From: Phycisphaerae bacterium | GTDB taxonomy: Bacteria; Planctomycetota; Phycisphaerae; UBA1845; PWPN01 | Assembly: GCA_018003015.1 (NCBI GenBank) | Contig: JAGNEZ010000020.1 | Coordinates: 31,052-95,051, forward strand | DNA: 64,000 nucleotides | Direction of reading: 5' to 3' | Part shown: positions 33,553 through 41,630 of the stretch, piece by piece | Numbering within the stretch: position 1 is the first letter of the stretch | How the letters are laid out: each line of letters opens with the position of its first letter | The notes under the pieces: model-generated | What the model saw: only the letters and a program-made list of their open reading frames with translations | What the model was told of the DNA's origin: nothing | The model's database searches: none | Program-made: the position numbers and the translations under genes

Positions 33553-34542
33553 ATGAAGCGTTCCCGCGTCCTGCTGGTGCTGCTGGTTGCCGCAGTGTTC
33601 ACCGCCGCGGTGGGGTTGCGGGTGCGGAGCCTACTGGTTACCGAGGAAGTGAAGTTGCGCCCGCAGGGGCTTCCGTCTGCCTGGGCAGCGGCATTGCCGA
33701 CGCCGAAAGACTATGTGGCCCATCCGGAAGTCGATCCCGCCGAGGCCGGCTGCGGGCCCGCCCGAATCATCAGTCTGGCTCCCAGCATCACCGAGATCGT
33801 CTGTGCGTTGGGGCTTCGCGATCGGCTGGTGGGCCGGACGCCTTACTGCCTGCATCCCCCGGACATCGAGTCGGTAACGGCGGTCGGGGCACTCCAGGAT
33901 CCCAACTTCGAGAAGATCAAGTCGCTGTCGCCGGATCTGGTACTGGTGACGGCCAACAGCGGCCGGCTGGCCGACGGCCTTCGCCAGTTGGGGATCCGCC
34001 ACCAGTCGGTCCCACACGACACCCTGGAGGAAATCTACCAGGCCATCGATCGCGTCGGCCGGTTGTGTGACCGGCCCGCCACCGCCGCTCGCCTGGTCAC
34101 CGTGATCCGTGCCGACGTGGAAACGCTTCGTGCCGCCGCGGCCGGACACATTCTGGTCAGGCGCCCCGTGCTGGTTGCGCTGGGCGAATTGCCCGTGCCG
34201 CCTAAGGCGATGTGGGTCGCAGGTCCGGGCTCATTCCTCGCCGGTCAGATCGAGCTGGCGGGATGTGTCAATGCCGCCGCTGGCATGCTCAAGGTGTCGC
34301 ATGGCGAGTTGTCACTCGAGGGGCTTCGCGCCGCCAACCCGGCCGTCATTCTCGAATTCCGGGCGCGCGCCGATGAGCGGGCGATGCTCGATCTGTACCG
34401 CGCCTGGTCGGAACTTGGTGACCTCGAGGCGATCCGTCTTCAGCGGGTCCGCAGCCTCGGAGGCATGGAATGGCTTAGCGCCGGCCCGCGCATTGCCCTC
34501 AGCCTGCATCGCTTCATCGTGGTGCTGGCGGAGTTCGAGTGA
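33553..34542 (+). CDS. BtuF-like cobalamin/metal-chelate substrate-binding protein
   Basis: A 329-aa exported protein with an N-terminal signal/anchor (LLVLLVAAVFTAAVGLRV). It has the helical-backbone metal-receptor fold: RIISLAPSITEIVCALGLRDRLVGRT, then NFEKIKSLSPDLVLVTANSG, and a C-terminal half ending in AGPRIALSLHRFI. These are the vitamin B12/siderophore-binding periplasmic protein signatures. No ABC permease or ATPase gene follows; the next gene is on the other strand. The gene is 4 bp after the thiamine-binding protein gene. Ligand uncertain (cobalamin, iron chelate or haem). Confidence 0.8.
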   Translation: MKRSRVLLVLLVAAVFTAAVGLRVRSLLVTEEVKLRPQGLPSAWAAALPTPKDYVAHPEVDPAEAGCGPARIISLAPSITEIVCALGLRDRLVGRTPYCLHPPDIESVTAVGALQDPNFEKIKSLSPDLVLVTANSGRLADGLRQLGIRHQSVPHDTLEEIYQAIDRVGRLCDRPATAARLVTVIRADVETLRAAAAGHILVRRPVLVALGELPVPPKAMWVAGPGSFLAGQIELAGCVNAAAGMLKVSHGELSLEGLRAANPAVILEFRARADERAMLDLYRAWSELGDLEAIRLQRVRSLGGMEWLSAGPRIALSLHRFIVVLAEFE

Positions 34543-34651
34543 GTCGTCGGAAAAGCCGATCCTCACCCGCGCTGAATCCCCGTCCCTCCCGCAGCCCAGA
34601 CGCCCGAGGCATGTGGGGCCTGCCCGCTGCGTCTTCGTGGAGCGCAAAGTA

Positions 34652-34702
34652 AAGGCCGCGGCCGATTCCCCGTCACGCACGGTGAACCGATGCCGCGGCC
34701 TT
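34652..34702 (-). terminator. Predicted terminator of the PEP-CTERM gene
   Basis: Arms AAGGCCGCGGC (34652-34662) and GCCGCGGCCTT (34692-34702) are perfect inverted repeats with a 29-base loop. On the minus strand the hairpin is followed by TTTACTTTG, so it suits termination of the gene ending at 34763. Confidence 0.55.
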
Positions 34703-34762
34703 CTCCGCCCTCATCCCTCCCGACGCCGCCCTCGCGGCGCTTCACGGGACGAGGCACGATCG

Positions 34763-35503
34763 TCACCCGCGGCCATACCGCCGCAGGGCAAGGGGAATCC
34801 CCGCCGCGATCAGCAGCAGGAGTGTCGCCGGCTCGGGAATGCCCGTGATCTGATCCTGGACTCCCGGTCCCTTCAGCAGGTAGAGTCGAGCGCTGGGCAA
34901 TGTGCCACCCCCTCGCACGGTGCTCAGCCAGCCTTCAGCCATGGTGGCAATCTGGCCCCATTGTGACGGGCCCACGTAGAATCGGCTTGTGCCCCCCAGG
35001 TCGTATAAGGTCGCGTTGGTGTCGAACGTCAGTTCCCACTGGGCGAGCTGGAAGGCGGCGGAGGTCTGCGTGTCCACGACGTCATCGAGAAAACCGCCCC
35101 ACAGCCGCTCCAGGTATCCCGTCCGGGTGGGGTCAAACGTCACCGGGCCGCTGATGCCCCCGGAAGTGGTCGTGGCTCCCAGGAGCGGCAGCACGTCGGC
35201 ATGGTGGTTGACCTTGGACAACTGCAGCCCTTCGCCGATCTCCGCGCAGTAGGAGGTGAACGAAGCGGGGATGACCGTGTCCACGCCTGGCCCCGGGGGC
35301 AGATCCACGCGCGTGCCCAGGAACTGAACCGTCGCCTGGTTCATTGGGCCTGTGTGGCCCGGCAGGCGAGTCGAGAAGCTCACCGATTGCCAATAATCAA
35401 AGTCATAGTCGGCGGAGATCATCGCGCCCTCGGCCGTGCCACCCAGCACGACGAGGGCGATCAATGCCAATCCCCACCCTCTCAGTCCGGTTACGCACAC
35501 CAT
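34763..35503 (-). CDS. PEP-CTERM sorting domain-containing protein
   Basis: A 246-aa exported protein. The ATG at 35503 (MVCVTGLRGWGLALIALVVL) lies just after AAGGGGGACC and starts a signal peptide ending near AEGA. The mature part is a beta-rich unknown domain (SFSTRLPGHTGPMNQATVQF). The C-terminus has the sorting signal PEPATLLLLIAAGIPLALRR followed by YGRG, so it is probably cut by an exosortase-type system and released or anchored. No exosortase gene lies in the window. The open frame extends far upstream into sequence resembling a winged-helix protein, but that part is not translated if this start is right. Confidence 0.8.
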   Translation of the reverse strand: MVCVTGLRGWGLALIALVVLGGTAEGAMISADYDFDYWQSVSFSTRLPGHTGPMNQATVQFLGTRVDLPPGPGVDTVIPASFTSYCAEIGEGLQLSKVNHHADVLPLLGATTTSGGISGPVTFDPTRTGYLERLWGGFLDDVVDTQTSAAFQLAQWELTFDTNATLYDLGGTSRFYVGPSQWGQIATMAEGWLSTVRGGGTLPSARLYLLKGPGVQDQITGIPEPATLLLLIAAGIPLALRRYGRG

Positions 35504-35627
35504 CGTGGTCCCCCTTGTCATCCATGGCGAATTCGAACGGGAATCAACGGGGCTTCCCGTCTGCCAGTCCAACCATAAGATGCAAAGAGCCGCCGGGGCA
35601 AACGCATCGGCGGAAACGTCGGGCAGC

Positions 35628-35734
35628 TCTTTCTGAAGCCAGGTCCGATAGGTTGGCAGGGCCTTTCGACCGGCGGGTGTGAGGCCATACGTGCTCCTGG
35701 GCCGCCGGCGGTCGAGAAGCGGACTGCCCGCCAT
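35628..35734 (-). pseudogene. Winged-helix transcriptional regulator fragment
   Basis: Just upstream of the PEP-CTERM start, in the same frame, the sequence reads LLDRRRPRSTYGLTPAGRKALPTYRTWLQKE, which resembles the wing and last helix of PadR/MarR/ArsR-type regulators (RPRSTYGLTPAGRKAL is the typical motif). The N-terminal helix-turn-helix is missing. The remnant is about 36 codons long and is followed by unrelated sequence. It may be a relic of a gene deleted when the histidine kinase or PEP-CTERM gene moved in. Confidence 0.42.
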
Positions 35735-35745
35735 GAGGGGAGGGG

Positions 35746-37590
35746 TCAGGCCGGTTCGGGGGTGGTTTGGGGGGATGAGGGATTCTGCCGACGCAGGCGA
35801 TGGGCGATCAGATCGACCAGCGACCGCTGGTTGATGGGCTTGGAGGCGTAGGCATCGCAGCCGGCGGCCAGGCACTTCTCGCGGTCACTGGACATGGCGT
35901 GGGCGGTCAGGGCAATAATGGTGCCATCATAGCCTTGCTGCCGGAGTGTCCTGGCCGCGGTATATCCGTCCAGGATCGGCATCTGCATGTCCATGAGAAC
36001 AGCATCGAAGGCCTGAGGACTGGTCTTCACGTTCATGGCCATCTCGACCGCGGACTGCCCGTTATCGACGATCACGACCTCGGCGCCGGCGGCCTTGAGA
36101 ATGTGGCCGATCAGCCGCTGGTTATCCACCCCGTCCTCGGCCAGAAGGAGCCGGGCGCCCTTCAGATCGTGGGGACCGACGGAGGGACGCAGCCCCGGCT
36201 CCGCCCTCGCCGCCGGCTCGTTCGCTTCTGCTGGGGAGATCATGTTCAGGCCCTCAAGAGAGCCCGTCGTCACGGTGAGGCGAATCCGGGTGCCCTGGTC
36301 CGGTTGCGATTCGACAATGACCACGTCCCCCCCCAGCATCCGTGCCAGGCTCCGGGCGATGGCGAGCCCCAGTCCCGATCCGCCGAAGCGACGGGTGGTC
36401 GAGCTGTCGGCCTGGGCGAAAGGCTGAAAGAGGTGTGCGGTCTGCTCCGCGGTCATGCCGATGCCCGTGTCCACGATGTCACACTGGATGTAAGGTTCGA
36501 GTGCGTCGGTGAGGCACCGCACGATCGTCCGCACGCTGCCCTGACTCGTGAACTTGATGGCATTCGCCGTGAGGTTGAGGAGAATCTGGCGCAGGCGGCC
36601 GGCATCGGTTTGGATGGTGGCGGGAATGGGGCTAGCGTATTCGATCTCGTACGCGAGTTTCTTTTCTTGAGCCCGTACGCGCAGCAGGGAAGCCACGTCC
36701 TCGATGACGGCGCGGAGGGAACAGGGCTGGCGCTCAACAGTCAGCTTGCCCGATTCCACCTTGGCCAGATCGAGGATGTCGTTGATAACGCTGAGCAGGT
36801 GTTCTCCGTTGCGGCGGATGGTCGCCAGGTGCTGCAGGGTATCGGCTCGGGTGACGCAGTTCAGATGGGCGGGACATTGGGTGTATTCACTCGCCGGGTT
36901 CGCGATGAGCTCGCAGTATCCCAGGATCGCGGTCATGGGGGTGCGAATCTCATGGCTCATGTTGGCCAGGAACTCGCTCTTGGTCCGGTTGGCGGCTTCG
37001 GCCTCGACCATGGCCTTGTGCAATTCGGCCGTGCGGCTTTGCACGCGGGCCTCCAACTCGGCATGAAGGGCCCGCAGCTCCCTCTCACGCCGCCATTTGG
37101 CGGTTAGCGCATGGGCGCAGTGCTCGATCTCATAGGGTGAGAACGGTTTCTGCAGGTACAGCAGTTTGTCGACCGGGGGCACGCGGGCGGCGATCTCCTT
37201 GGGCGCCGTGTCCGAGAAGGCCGTAACGATGACGATCTGGAGATCCGGATCCATCGCTCGCAGTTTCTCGGCCGCGACCAGTCCGCTTGGGCCGGGCGGC
37301 ATGCGCACGTCGAGGAACGCGACCGCGAAAGGGGTGTTCCGGGCGAGGGCGTCGCGAACCGCTTCGACGGCCTCGTTCGCCTGTCCGCAAGTCAATACCT
37401 CAAAGCACGCGCGAGGTGATGAAGGAGCGGGTGGCTGCTCGCCGAACAGCTTGGCGGCCAGATCATCCATTTCGGACGCCGCCGGCTTGGCCGAGCGTTC
37501 TGGGCCAAGGATCCGGCGGTACAGGTCGAGGATCAGCGTCTCGTCGTCCGCGACAAGAATCCGCGCTGCCTGGGGTTCGCTATCGCTCAT
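35746..37590 (-). CDS. Hybrid sensor histidine kinase with receiver domains at both ends
   Basis: A 614-aa cytosolic protein. Order: receiver domain 1 (about 8-150, ARILVADDETLILDLYRRI, phosphoacceptor Asp in FLDVRMPPGPSG, Lys in LQKPF), a short coiled coil, HisKA (about 205-275, EFLANMSHEIRTPMTAILGYC with the phosphorylated His), HATPase (about 315-430, N box LLNLTANAIKF, G1 DTGIGM, G2 GSGLGLAIA), and receiver domain 2 (about 480-600, ARLLLAEDGVDNQRLIG, Asp in VLMDMQMPILDG). No membrane segments or DNA-binding domain. The gene starts 31 bp after a second kinase, so the two probably form one relay. Confidence 0.93.
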   Translation of the reverse strand: MSDSEPQAARILVADDETLILDLYRRILGPERSAKPAASEMDDLAAKLFGEQPPAPSSPRACFEVLTCGQANEAVEAVRDALARNTPFAVAFLDVRMPPGPSGLVAAEKLRAMDPDLQIVIVTAFSDTAPKEIAARVPPVDKLLYLQKPFSPYEIEHCAHALTAKWRRERELRALHAELEARVQSRTAELHKAMVEAEAANRTKSEFLANMSHEIRTPMTAILGYCELIANPASEYTQCPAHLNCVTRADTLQHLATIRRNGEHLLSVINDILDLAKVESGKLTVERQPCSLRAVIEDVASLLRVRAQEKKLAYEIEYASPIPATIQTDAGRLRQILLNLTANAIKFTSQGSVRTIVRCLTDALEPYIQCDIVDTGIGMTAEQTAHLFQPFAQADSSTTRRFGGSGLGLAIARSLARMLGGDVVIVESQPDQGTRIRLTVTTGSLEGLNMISPAEANEPAARAEPGLRPSVGPHDLKGARLLLAEDGVDNQRLIGHILKAAGAEVVIVDNGQSAVEMAMNVKTSPQAFDAVLMDMQMPILDGYTAARTLRQQGYDGTIIALTAHAMSSDREKCLAAGCDAYASKPINQRSLVDLIAHRLRRQNPSSPQTTPEPA

Positions 37591-37621
37591 GGCTCTCTGT
37601 CGCTCACACTTGACTCACCGC

Positions 37622-39496
37622 TCAGGCGTTCCTGGGCAGAAGGACGTGCATACAGGCGCCTTGCCCCATGCCGTCGCTCTCCGCGTACATTCGCCCGTTC
37701 ATCGCCGTTACGCTGTTGGCGCACCAGTGCAGTCCCATGCCTCGGGTAGAACCGCTCTTGGTTGTGAAACCCCGCTCAAAAACATGGTTGAGATCCGGCC
37801 CAGCTATTCCCACGCCGTCGTCGCGGACCCGCAGGTGGATCATCGCCGTACCCCCTTCGTCCTCCGCGCACGCGTCCACAGTGACCTTCCCTCGGTCCTT
37901 CCCGGCACTGCCGATCGCTTCTGCCGCGTTCGTCAGCAGATTGCCGAAGACCTGGAGCAGGCAGACCCGGTGTGTCTTGAACGCGCCGGTGGTGCCCACG
38001 CCGGAGCCCATCTCGATGGTCAGACGCTCCCGAAGCTTGCCCGGGAGAAGGCTGGCTGCCTCCCGGGTCAACTCGTCCACCGCTACCCATTCCAGGGGAC
38101 GATCCGCCCGCGAACTGACCTCCTGCTCGGAAAGGAACTGCTCGATCTGCTTGGTTCGGACGGCCACGTCGTCGAGCTTCACGTACGTCTCTTGTGTGAC
38201 GGCGACGAGCCGGCCACTCGCCAGCTCCAGGAACCGGTTCAATTCCTGCCGGCGCGACTCCGAAACCGACCCCTCGCTGAGCTGCTGCCTGGCCATGTTC
38301 AACTGGTCAACCGGAACCTTGGCCAGCTCGTCGCGGAGCATGTCGATTTCCACCAGCACCGGTGTCAAGGCATTACGGACGTTGTGCAAGGTTCCGGAGG
38401 CCATCTCCGCAAGGCCTGACTCGTACGACTGCTCAACTACTCTCCTCCGGGTCTCCGCCAGCCGCTCGACCATCCGGTTGAACTCGGTGGCCAGGATCCC
38501 GATTTCATCCTTGGCGCTGATCGACAGCCGTGTCGTCAGGTCGTCGGTCTTGCCCACCCGGACGACATGGTGGGTCAGTCGGGACATGGGGCCCAGAACC
38601 GACCACTGCAGGGAGGCCAACAGGGCGAAGAGGACCAGGATCCCGACCGCAACAATCGAGTAGTTGGCGAACCGCATGGCGGTCGCCCCCTTGGCGGTGA
38701 TCTCCCGCGGGATGGCTGCCTTGATCTGCAGGCAAGGCGTTCCAACCAGGTCGGACAAGGTCGTCGTCACATGCAGTACGGCGGTTCGACGGTCATCAAT
38801 CTCAACCGGCGTGGTGTGAATGTCTCCCGCCGCCGCGGATTTGAGCTTGCCCGGTGGCTGGGCCGGCGGGACGGGCAGGATCTCGAACTGAACCTGGGTC
38901 TGCTCGCGAAGGCTGGCGATGACATTCGAGTCCAGGAGCTTGCCCATGATCACCGCACCGCGGATCGGACCTTCGCGTGCGTTATTCGACACCGGCTGCG
39001 ACGCCACCAGCATCGGTCCCTTGCCGGTCATCGCGATTCCACCCACGGCGTCCTTGGGCTCCTTCAGTCTGAGCAGGGCGTGCGTCTCAGGAAAGCTGTC
39101 CTTGGGAAAGCCCGGGATGTCGATAAACTCCTGTGTATTCAGGTCCAGCGTTTGCGAGCCAACGACCTTTCCTTGGAGGCTGCAAATGCACAGGAGGTTG
39201 ATGCCCAGACCCTTCAGGCTGGTCGCGGTCAGATTGGCCTCCGCGTACTTGACGTTCTGGTCCGCGATGAACTGCGCCGTGTCGTCCCAGGCTCCGTAGT
39301 CGCCCGCGGATGTCCCCAGCTGCTGGACTTCCCGTTCGATGGCCCGGACACATCGTTGGAGATCCTCGGTTGCCTCCTCACGCTCCAGCTGGACGAAACT
39401 GGGAAAGAGGATTCGGCTCTGGATCACGTAACCGACGATCCCATAGGTCACGACGACGGTCGCGACGATGGTCAGCACTTTCGATCGCAGTGACAC
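37622..39496 (-). CDS. CHASE4-type sensor histidine kinase (membrane)
   Basis: A 624-aa membrane kinase. A GTG at 39496 is chosen because CAGGAG lies seven bases upstream; an ATG 33 bp further upstream gives a longer N-terminus. Membrane segments are at about 5-28 and 285-305 (YSIVAVGILVLFALLASLQ). Between them is a CHASE4-like sensor domain (QREEATEDLQRCVRAIEREV, GDYGAWDDTAQFI). A HAMP domain follows, then a kinase part with an atypical H box (MASGTLHNVRNALTPVLVEI) and a regular HATPase: N box FGNLLTNAAEAIG, DDGVGIAG, and KSGSTRGMGLHW. It is upstream of the hybrid kinase and likely feeds phosphoryl groups to it. Ligand unknown. Confidence 0.9.
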   Translation of the reverse strand: MSLRSKVLTIVATVVVTYGIVGYVIQSRILFPSFVQLEREEATEDLQRCVRAIEREVQQLGTSAGDYGAWDDTAQFIADQNVKYAEANLTATSLKGLGINLLCICSLQGKVVGSQTLDLNTQEFIDIPGFPKDSFPETHALLRLKEPKDAVGGIAMTGKGPMLVASQPVSNNAREGPIRGAVIMGKLLDSNVIASLREQTQVQFEILPVPPAQPPGKLKSAAAGDIHTTPVEIDDRRTAVLHVTTTLSDLVGTPCLQIKAAIPREITAKGATAMRFANYSIVAVGILVLFALLASLQWSVLGPMSRLTHHVVRVGKTDDLTTRLSISAKDEIGILATEFNRMVERLAETRRRVVEQSYESGLAEMASGTLHNVRNALTPVLVEIDMLRDELAKVPVDQLNMARQQLSEGSVSESRRQELNRFLELASGRLVAVTQETYVKLDDVAVRTKQIEQFLSEQEVSSRADRPLEWVAVDELTREAASLLPGKLRERLTIEMGSGVGTTGAFKTHRVCLLQVFGNLLTNAAEAIGSAGKDRGKVTVDACAEDEGGTAMIHLRVRDDGVGIAGPDLNHVFERGFTTKSGSTRGMGLHWCANSVTAMNGRMYAESDGMGQGACMHVLLPRNA

Positions 39497-39592
39497 CGCA
39501 TGGCTCCTGTGTGTTACCTGTCGTGGCATCCGACCGCGACAGTGGCCGTGCACAGCCAACTTCTATGGGTGAGGTGCCGCCACCATCACACC

Positions 39593-39633
39593 GGTGCTCC
39601 GGCCTGCACCGGCGTGCCACGGTGCGGAGCGCC
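39593..39633. other. Strong noncoding hairpin 1
   Basis: GGTGCTCCG, a 5-nt bulge, and CACCG pair with CGGTG directly followed by CGGAGCGCC across an 8-base loop: 14 base pairs in all, with one G-T. It is not followed by a T-tract on either strand. Confidence 0.5.
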
Positions 39634-39720
39634 CTGGCGTGATATCGGCTCTTCAGGCCTGAGGGCTGACCTTCGGTGTTCCGAATTGCCCATCCGATAA
39701 GCCTTCGCCCGACTCGCCTG

Positions 39721-39771
39721 GGTGACGGCCGGTCCCCTGAGGCTCGGCCGGCTCGGTACGACCGGGTCACC
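39721..39771. other. Strong noncoding hairpin 2
   Basis: GGTGAC (39721-39726), a GG bulge, and CCGGTC (39729-39734) pair with GACCGG (39760-39765) and GTCACC (39766-39771): 12 base pairs with a 25-base loop. The loop contains the direct repeat GCTCGG-CCG-GCTCGG. Confidence 0.5.
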
Positions 39772-40358
39772 GTCCAGCTTTGGCGGCCTCGACTCCGGCG
39801 GCACGACCGGCGTCACTCGCTGCGTCGGACGAGGGCAACTAGCCGAGGTCCGGTATCACCGCGGTTTCGGGCAGCTCGCTCACCGAGTGGTTCGCTCCCC
39901 TTGCACATGGTCTGAGAATGTGCGCGGTCGTCGTACCGGCCATGGAGGCGGTGCGGTGTCGGTTCCCGCGCGGGTCTTGCCGCAAAATGGTAAGAGGCTT
40001 CAAATGATCCGCCGAAATGATCGAACATCGAAGGCCCTCGGGACACGCCGTGGCCTTCCCAATCCGGCGAGAAACGCTGGTCGGGAACGCGTCTATCATG
40101 CGATAGGGCAACCGGTTAGCTCGATCAGGGGCCGAAACCTGAGGGCGGGCACGGCTGGACAATATCCACTTAAACGATCGTCTATTAACGTTTTTGGGCT
40201 TGCCGGGCCGGGCCGATGCTGGCTGAGTCTCGTTCACTCCGGTGGGGACCCGTTTGGAGACTTGGCGTATTATCTAAAGCCTGATGCCTACTGTGTCGTA
40301 GCCTATACCTGTGAATGCCCTACGTTTTCGAAAGTGAATGAAAGATCGGCGGAAAATG

Positions 40359-40387
40359 GTTGACAATAGAGCAGGTCGGTTTAAGAT
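40359..40387 (+). promoter_or_regulatory. Sigma-70-type promoter for the pseudopilin/lectin operon
   Basis: A perfect TTGACA (40359-40364) and TAAGAT (40382-40387) are 17 bp apart. The first base of transcription would be near 40394, giving a leader of about 120 nt before the ATG at 40517. Confidence 0.65.
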
Positions 40388-40516
40388 ATACGATCATAGG
40401 AGTCGCTATCTATTGGGTATGCAGACCTGTCACGAGTGGTGGCCATCGCCTCGCTTGTGGTGGACGCAGAGGGAGTAGTTCCGGCTTTTTGACGTCCCCG
40501 GCACTGGAGATGAAAC

Positions 40517-41506
40517 ATGGACACGTTGGCCAGGCGCACGGTGTTGAACGGTCAAGGTGATCGGATCGCGTCGCTCACCCGCAGGGTCCGCCTCGCAAGG
40601 GCCAAGGTCTTGCCTCGCCATCCTGGCCGGGGGTTCACGCTGATCGAGATCCTCGTGGTCGTGGCGATCATCGCTCTGCTGCTGGCGGTACTGCTTCCCT
40701 CGCTGACCGCGGCCAAGGAGGCCGCCCAGCGGGTTGGCTGCCAAGCCAACATGCACAGCATGGGACAGGCGATGATGTTCTACGCCGAGGATCACCAGCA
40801 GCAGTACTACATGTTTAATCGCTCCTACAACTTCTCCAACGGGACCTGGGACGGTCCTGAGGCCACGATTGCCGACGATTCGGCGGTGGCTCTGGCCCTG
40901 GATATGAAGAGCGTGGGCAAGCCCGGCGACCCCGGGTACGTCGTCAGCAAGCTGGTGGGGGCACCGAGCAAGAAGTACCTCCGCGACTGGAACACGCTGA
41001 TCTGCCCGGGAACGAGGAACAAGATCCGGAACGCCACCGACCTGAACAACAACGCGGACAACCGCATCTCCGGCCCCACGGATGGCAAGTACGGCCACAG
41101 TTACGAGCTGTGGAATGGGTTCCAGAAGTCCGATTTTGCCGGCCCCGGCTCGGTCAAGGTTGGCGCCACCCGGCGGCTTTACTCCAGCAGCTCGGAAGAT
41201 ACCGACAACGACGGTTTCCCGGATTGCCTCAAACGTCCCAGAATCGTCGCCAAGCGGGCCACCAATGTCATTCTTGTCGTCGATGGTGACGATTCGACCA
41301 ATGGGGCAGATGCGAACAACTTTCCTGACGACCAGCTCGACAACCATGGTCACAAGGGCTGGAACATGCTCTTCGCCGATACCCACGCCCGGTGGATCAC
41401 GCCGACCCAGACGTGGCAGACCTTGCACCGCAGCGACATGAGTGTCAACGGCGTGCCGGCGGCCTACTGGCCGAAGGATGTCCCGCCGCCGCCGCCGGGG
41501 TCCTGA
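40517..41506 (+). CDS. Prepilin-type N-terminal methylation domain (DUF1559-like) protein
   Basis: A 329-aa exported pseudopilin. ATG at 40517 with GGAG seven bases upstream. After a basic 38-residue leader comes the prepilin peptidase site GRGFTLIEILVVVAIIALL, with the cut after Gly and Glu5 conserved in the mature protein, and one membrane helix. The body has the DUF1559-like RVGCQANMHSMGQAMMFYAED and the C-terminal HGHKGWNMLFADTHARWI. Such proteins are highly expanded in Planctomycetota and are thought to feed type II secretion-like or pilus-like assemblies. It is followed by a large lectin-like protein, 124 bp downstream. Confidence 0.88.
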   Translation: MDTLARRTVLNGQGDRIASLTRRVRLARAKVLPRHPGRGFTLIEILVVVAIIALLLAVLLPSLTAAKEAAQRVGCQANMHSMGQAMMFYAEDHQQQYYMFNRSYNFSNGTWDGPEATIADDSAVALALDMKSVGKPGDPGYVVSKLVGAPSKKYLRDWNTLICPGTRNKIRNATDLNNNADNRISGPTDGKYGHSYELWNGFQKSDFAGPGSVKVGATRRLYSSSSEDTDNDGFPDCLKRPRIVAKRATNVILVVDGDDSTNGADANNFPDDQLDNHGHKGWNMLFADTHARWITPTQTWQTLHRSDMSVNGVPAAYWPKDVPPPPPGS

Positions 41507-41630
41507 GCCGGGCGTGTTCCGGTGAGAAGTCCTCCGGAACGAGTTCGCGGGGACGCGAGGAAACCAGAGTAAACGGTCTCAACCGAGAGGCTGGGCCGGT
41601 CGATCATCTACAGGGAAAGGAGATCAAGCC

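Larger units (their letters stand above)
39497..40516. other. Long intergenic region with strong hairpins (1,020 bp)
   Basis: Divergent region between the kinase operon and the pseudopilin gene. Frames on both strands lack starts with ribosome binding sites and do not look like protein. Composition changes along its length: GC-rich with two strong hairpins at 39593-39771, then AT-richer from about 39980 to 40400. A strong promoter lies at 40359-40387. The hairpins would be in the leader of the kinase operon if its promoter is further upstream. Confidence 0.55.

Noticed and set aside
39722..40363. Plus-strand 213-codon frame in the 1 kb gap
   Set aside because: No ribosome binding site, unnatural composition, and it crosses strong hairpins and the promoter region.
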